From positions 2,036,501-2,100,500 of the forward strand of contig NZ_JNIR01000001.1 of the NCBI RefSeq assembly GCF_000702605.1: a stretch of 64,000 bases of DNA. The letters run 5' to 3'. The notes beneath the pieces were generated by a model. That model worked only from the letters and a program-made list of their open reading frames with translations, was not told the origin of the DNA and made no database searches. The position numbers and the translations under genes are program-made. Below, one piece after another: positions 60,763 through 64,000 of this stretch. Each line of letters starts with the position of its first letter. Within the stretch, counting starts at the first letter, position 1. The DNA comes from Exiguobacterium acetylicum DSM 20416. Lineage in GTDB: Bacteria; Bacillota; Bacilli; Exiguobacteriales; Exiguobacteriaceae.

Positions 60763-61116
60763 TTACTGACGAGAATCAAAATACGGTGAAAAACTATGAT
60801 CAACTTCTTCATACGGATCAACGTACGATTTACGACTCGTTTGCGTCTGACGCAACTGACTGATTTGTACCCCTAATTTAGCCGTTTCCGCTGATAATTT
60901 CAAGTCGATTTTCCGACTATCAGCAACGAGTTCCTGGATGACAGCTTGATTGGCACCAGCCAGCAGATTCGAGTGTGCGGCAATGAATGCTTCCCGTTCG
61001 TTCAAGAGACCTTGAATCTTCTCGATCCATTCGTCATATGTCTCTTCATTCGGCGTTTGATCAAGCAGTTCAATCAGTCGTTTTGTCTTCAGGCGAAGCG
61101 GATCGAGCGGACTCAT
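60763..61116 (-). CDS. fliT: FliT-like flagellar chaperone
   Basis: The 117-residue helical protein starts MSPLDPLRLKTKRLIELLDQTP, with a second helix EWIEKIQGLLNEREAFIA. FliT binds the filament cap protein FliD before export. Identification rests on size, helical pattern and its position directly after fliS (overlapping ATGA). The Ser/Tyr-rich C-terminal tail is less conserved. Confidence 0.75.
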   Translation of the reverse strand: MSPLDPLRLKTKRLIELLDQTPNEETYDEWIEKIQGLLNEREAFIAAHSNLLAGANQAVIQELVADSRKIDLKLSAETAKLGVQISQLRQTQTSRKSYVDPYEEVDHSFSPYFDSRQ

Positions 61117-61481
61117 CGTTGCCGTGCGAGTTTCATCGCTTCTTTCCACGTCTCGCGGAATTCTTCCGCAAAACCGATCACTTCATCGATTGCAACAAGG
61201 TCATTTTTGACATTCGCATCAATCAGGCGTGTTTGCATATAATCGTACAAACTGTTCAAGTCCTTTGATAAGGCAATTGATTGATTGAGCGTCAATTGCA
61301 ACTCACTAATAATGGCTTGCGCTTTTTGGATGTTCGTATTTTTTTGTTCAATCATTTTCTGTTCGATCGCTCGTTTCGCGAGCATCGAGAATTTGATCAA
61401 ACCCTCATATAACATCAATGTTAAATCTTGAGGTAACGCCGTCGTTACCGAGTTTGTCTGATACGTAGTATAAGGGTTCAT
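61113..61481 (-). CDS. fliS: flagellar chaperone FliS
   Basis: FliS keeps flagellin export-competent. The 122-residue protein has the classic start YTTYQTNSVTTALPQDLTLMLYEGLIKF, then IQKAQAIISELQLTLN and LNSLYDYMQTRLIDANVKND. It lies right after fliD, as in most Firmicutes. It is the canonical FliS of the window; a paralogue is at 56262. Confidence 0.95.
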   Translation of the reverse strand: MNPYTTYQTNSVTTALPQDLTLMLYEGLIKFSMLAKRAIEQKMIEQKNTNIQKAQAIISELQLTLNQSIALSKDLNSLYDYMQTRLIDANVKNDLVAIDEVIGFAEEFRETWKEAMKLARQR

Positions 61482-61496
61482 CGCGTTTCCTCCTTG

Positions 61497-63068
61497 TTAT
61501 TGTCCTTGTCCGAGATAACCAGCAAGTGTCGCCGACTGACTGTTCGCTTGGTTCATCGCTTGTTCCATCGCCGCGAATCGGCGATAGTAACTGTCTTCTT
61601 TTCGTTTTAACTTGTCTTCCCACGACAGCATGCTTTTATCGAGATCAGCCAGTGATTTTCCTAATCGATATGTCGTCGCAACGGCTCCGTCACGTCCAGC
61701 AACTCCGGAAACCTTATCGCGGAGTGTCGTTGCGAAACCTTGAATTTGACGGACAAAGCCGTCGAGTCCATTTGGATTCGGAACGGTATTTCCTTGTCCA
61801 TCTTTTGTTGGTTCAGGTGCATCAGCTGTGAATAGTTTATAGACGCCTTCTGGCTGTTCTTCGAGCATCTTCTTCAGTTTCGTCTCATCGATTTTCAGCT
61901 TTCCACCGTCACGGAAATCACTCGTCGAGGTAATACCAATTTGCGACATGTACTGAAGTTGAATCGTATCCGTACCTGACGTATACGAGTAACCGGTATC
62001 GATTTTTGACGAGATGGCACTCCGGAACTGATTCATGCCGTCCTGTAAGTAGCTATCGTTTTTCAGAACACCACTCATCGCTTTCTCTTCCCACTTCTTG
62101 ACTTCATCTTCGCTGAGTTCCTTGCGCTGAGCGTCCGTCAACGGCTGAAAATCACGATACTTTTCTTCACGGACTTTTTTGCTCATCTTATCGATGACAT
62201 CATTGTATTTGTCGACGAAGTTCTTGATCGAGTCGAAGTTTTTCTGTGTATCGAACGTCGTATTGATCGTTGTTGCCGTCGTCGCGACGTTGTTCAACGT
62301 GATCGTCAGACCGTTCTGCGTGAACGTATTCGTTGTTTGTTCGAGTTGTTGTCCACCAATCGTGTACTTGGCGTTCTGTCCTTCACGGCCGAATGTCGCA
62401 TTCTCTGAATTGACCTTCGCAGTATTAGTCGAAGCATCTACGATAGAAATATCGGCTCCTGCGGGATTTAAGTTACCAGTACTCGTTTTCGTTAAGACGA
62501 ATTTTCCTGTTAAATCATTGAAGACCGCGTTCATACCGAGACTTGTTTTACCGTTGATTGCCGCTGTTAAGTCCGAAATTTTTTGAGTCGCATCTAGCTG
62601 TAACGTCTCCGTCACGGCTACGCCTGAAGCATCAAATGTGTTGATTTGGACATTGATTTTTCCGTCCGCGTCTTTTGTGAACATTCCACTTTCTTCAAGG
62701 GTCGCATCGCTCTTTTTCCCGCTTGCTGCAACGATTGTTACGGATGCTGCACTGGCCAGCTGATCAATACTGTCAATCGTCACACTACCAGTTGATGCGG
62801 CTGGACTCGCCGTTACCGTCAATGCCGTCGGATTCGAGCTCGTAACGGTCTTCGATTGATAGTTCTTTGATAAGAGCATGTCACTTGCCGCTGTTCGGAA
62901 ATCAAGTAGCGCCCGGTTTATCTCCCGGTACGCATCGCGTTGCCACGTCAACGTCTGTTTCTTTTGCGATAACCGATCAACCGGCGCTCGCTCCGCCTGC
63001 ATCAATTGTTTGATCATCGTTTCTGTATCTATTCCACTTGCAAGACCACTCAGTCGAATACCTGCCAT
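61497..63068 (-). CDS. fliD: flagellar hook-associated protein 2 (filament cap) FliD
   Basis: FliD caps the filament and folds incoming flagellin. The 523-residue protein starts MAGIRLSGLASGIDTETMIKQLMQAERAPVDRL (the FliD N-terminal coiled-coil domain), with variable Thr/Ser/Ala-rich D2/D3 domains in the middle. The C-terminal domain is (RKEDSYYRRFAAMEQAMNQANSQSATLAGYL). It is in the order flaG-fliD-fliS-fliT. Confidence 0.96.
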   Translation of the reverse strand: MAGIRLSGLASGIDTETMIKQLMQAERAPVDRLSQKKQTLTWQRDAYREINRALLDFRTAASDMLLSKNYQSKTVTSSNPTALTVTASPAASTGSVTIDSIDQLASAASVTIVAASGKKSDATLEESGMFTKDADGKINVQINTFDASGVAVTETLQLDATQKISDLTAAINGKTSLGMNAVFNDLTGKFVLTKTSTGNLNPAGADISIVDASTNTAKVNSENATFGREGQNAKYTIGGQQLEQTTNTFTQNGLTITLNNVATTATTINTTFDTQKNFDSIKNFVDKYNDVIDKMSKKVREEKYRDFQPLTDAQRKELSEDEVKKWEEKAMSGVLKNDSYLQDGMNQFRSAISSKIDTGYSYTSGTDTIQLQYMSQIGITSTSDFRDGGKLKIDETKLKKMLEEQPEGVYKLFTADAPEPTKDGQGNTVPNPNGLDGFVRQIQGFATTLRDKVSGVAGRDGAVATTYRLGKSLADLDKSMLSWEDKLKRKEDSYYRRFAAMEQAMNQANSQSATLAGYLGQGQ

Positions 63069-63085
63069 CCAATCAGTCCTTTCGG

Positions 63086-63442
63086 TTAAATCCGTTTATC
63101 GATTAATTGATTAAATTCCATGAATGCCGCAAAAAAATCAAGTTCCTTTTTACTCGGAATTTCCTGCACGACGTTATTATTCGTATCAACGACTTGAATG
63201 TAATATTCGTTCAATTGTTCATGTTTAACGAACTTCAGTCCTGTCCGTTGAAGTTCAAGTTTGATGTTCGCTTGTTCCATCGCTGTTTCAAGTTTCGTAA
63301 TGTGTTGGGGTGTCGGTAGGACGACGACTCCTTCTTCTGCTAACGCTTCCTGATTCGCTTCCACAAACACATTCCGTGTCGCTTCGTACGGTAGGACGTT
63401 CGAAGGCAGATGAAGGCGAATTTCCGTATTGATGGAATTCAT
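63086..63442 (-). CDS. flaG: FlaG family protein
   Basis: The 118-residue protein has the FlaG core: KLETAMEQANIKLELQRTGLKFVKHEQLNEYYIQVVDTNNNVVQEIPSKKELDFFAAF. Its role in the filament is poorly defined; in some species FlaG affects filament length. It is the first gene of the fliD operon behind a sigma-D type promoter. Confidence 0.9.
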   Translation of the reverse strand: MNSINTEIRLHLPSNVLPYEATRNVFVEANQEALAEEGVVVLPTPQHITKLETAMEQANIKLELQRTGLKFVKHEQLNEYYIQVVDTNNNVVQEIPSKKELDFFAAFMEFNQLIDKRI

Positions 63443-63476
63443 AGTCGGTCACTCCTTATTTTGTTCTCTATGTAGT

Positions 63477-63503
63477 GTATCGGTGTAATCGCTCAATTCT
63501 TTA
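63477..63503 (-). promoter_or_regulatory. sigma-D (FliA-type) promoter of the flaG-fliD operon
   Basis: On the minus strand TAAA (63503-63500), 15 nt, ACCGATAC (63484-63477), a 6 of 8 match to GCCGATAT with a perfect -35 and correct spacing. It lies about 35 nt upstream of flaG. Confidence 0.7.
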
Positions 63504-63545
63504 TACTAATTGATTTATAAAACCTTTTAGTCAAACAACAATAAC

Positions 63546-63575
63546 AAAAAAGGTCACGGAACGAGTCCGTGACCT
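63546..63575 (-). terminator. terminator of the flagellin locus at the right edge
   Basis: AGGTCACGG-ACTCGTT-CCGTGACCT followed by TTTT on the minus strand, about 27 nt past the second flagellin stop. It implies that the intron-like RNA and the downstream flagellin end are part of one transcript ending here. Confidence 0.9.
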
Positions 63576-63601
63576 GAACAATCGATATGTGCCAATTACG
63601 A

Positions 63602-63646
63602 TTAACGGAGTAATTGGAGAACGCCTTGCGGCTGTTGGTTCGCTTG
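63602..63646 (-). CDS. flagellin 3' exon (second copy of the coding end)
   Basis: On the minus strand CAA GCG AAC CAA CAG CCG CAA GGC GTT CTC CAA TTA CTC CGT TAA encodes QANQQPQGVLQLLR, the C-terminus of Bacillales flagellins. It has no start of its own. The codon before it reads TAG and lies in the intron-like RNA, so it can be translated only after splicing, or it is a remnant. It differs from the copy at 63971-64000 at 5 of the 30 shared bases, all synonymous, which suggests both have been under coding selection. Confidence 0.75.
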   Translation of the reverse strand, partial: QANQQPQGVLQLLR

Positions 63647-63970
63647 CTACGCGCATTAGCTTTCGCTAATGATAAGACTATATCTTCATCCTTGAAATCC
63701 AAGGAGCTGGGCACTTCCCCCGCCGTTTACGGAGTACGGATTTCATAACCATCGGACAAGTCCATTAGGTCGTCTATCCTAGTCGTTGAACCTTCACCAA
63801 GGTTTCCCTACAGGTGCTTGGCTGCTGATTGTCCAATCCTTGATATTTTTCAGAACGGTCACGCTCGCTGTTTCCAGCCACGTTGTCGTACACCAAGGCT
63901 CTCAGGAGTTCCAGCAATTCACCCAGTCATGTTCTAATCCGTTACCAGATTAGACGCCCGGTAGAATCAA
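63647..63970 (-). ncRNA. group I self-splicing intron (core)
   Basis: The four conserved group I core elements appear in order on the minus strand: P (GAATTGCTGG, 63920-63911), Q (AATCAGCAGC, 63830-63821), R (GGTTCAACGACTA, ending 63780) and S (AAGATATAGTC, 63686-63676). P7 pairs GACTA (63784-63780) with TAGTC (63680-63676); P4 pairs GCTG with CAGC; a P2 hairpin TCTAATC..GATTAGA lies at 63954-63933; a P9 hairpin CATTAGC-GAAA-GCTAATG follows S. The last intron base is probably the G at 63647 (GTAG then CAAGCG). The 5' splice site is unresolved and may lie beyond 64000. No homing endonuclease gene is inside. Confidence 0.85.
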
Positions 63971-64000
63971 TTATCGAAGGAGTTGGAGAACGCCCTGCGG
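63971..64000 (-). CDS. flagellin, 3' end (partial, continues beyond the window)
   Basis: On the minus strand CCG CAG GGC GTT CTC CAA CTC CTT CGA TAA gives PQGVLQLLR and a stop at 63973-63971, the end of a flagellin gene that begins to the right of the window. It is separate from the flagellin at 56651. Immediately after its stop comes the intron-like RNA. If the 5' splice site lies upstream of this segment, these codons belong to the intron and serve only the unspliced mRNA. Confidence 0.8.
   Translation of the reverse strand, partial: PQGVLQLLR

Noticed and set aside
63493-63714. Open minus-strand frame of 73 codons running through the intron-like RNA
   Set aside because: It reads the flagellin 3' exon in the wrong frame and runs into the terminator. 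The conserved RNA motifs explain the sequence better than a protein.

Overview
The window looks like a chromosomal segment of a low-to-moderate-GC Bacillales bacterium, most likely Exiguobacterium or a close relative. I infer this from gene order shared with Bacillus (secG-est-rnr-smpB-ssrA, the cggR-gapA-pgk-tpiA-gpmI-eno glycolytic operon, rapZ-yvcK-whiA near clpP, hprK-lgt-ppaX, uvrBA, minJ/ctpB/ftsEX, prfB-secA-hpf), from a tmRNA with the short tag GKTNTQLAAA, and from several differences from Bacillus (no crh, an acyl-ACP desaturase, RF2 without a programmed frameshift). No database search was possible; all assignments come from reading motifs and gene order.

Layout. 1-355: very AT-rich DNA without convincing genes, next to the 3' end of ssrA, a common island integration site. 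379-4746: trans-translation and RNA decay genes (ssrA, smpB, rnr), a carboxylesterase and secG, all on the minus strand. 4893-10609: a complete ribose operon (rbsRKDACB) whose LacI-type operator fills the spacer of its promoter, with a catabolite-response element just downstream. 10662-13700: small membrane and zinc-ribbon proteins, an intergenic repeat and an acyl-ACP desaturase. 13710-22294: enolase through cggR (glycolysis), a glutaredoxin-like protein and sigma-54. 22397-23329: tRNA-Arg and clpP with a CtsR box. 23412-34457: rapZ/yvcK/whiA, trxB, a TPR protein, kapB, yvoF, ppaX, lgt, hprK and an adhesin-like DUF4097 protein. 34558-39448: uvrA and uvrB behind an SOS box. 39589-45310: minJ, ctpB, an EnvC-like M23 peptidase, ftsX and ftsE (division and cell-wall remodelling). 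45504-52757: cytochrome c-551, a YitT protein, an acetyltransferase, a methyltransferase, prfB, secA and hpf. 53038-53996: a cold-shock protein and a ComK-type competence regulator.

54038-64000 is a flagellar filament region. A plus-strand operon behind a sigma-D type promoter encodes a FliK-like protein, an FlhB-C-terminal-like protein, a FliS paralogue, flagellin, a YaaR protein and a DUF2225 protein, followed by a membrane GGDEF diguanylate cyclase. Converging on it is a minus-strand operon flaG-fliD-fliS-fliT behind a second sigma-D type promoter.

The most unusual feature is at the right edge. On the minus strand a flagellin gene ends (..PQGVLQLLR stop). About 320 nt follow that carry the P, Q, R and S core motifs of a group I self-splicing intron, including a complementary P7. 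Then comes a second, synonymously diverged copy of the flagellin 3' coding end (QANQQPQGVLQLLR stop). Either the intron carries its own copy of the interrupted gene's 3' end, so that spliced and unspliced mRNA encode the same C-terminus, or a second intron-bearing flagellin gene has lost its 5' part. The sequence beyond 64000 decides this.
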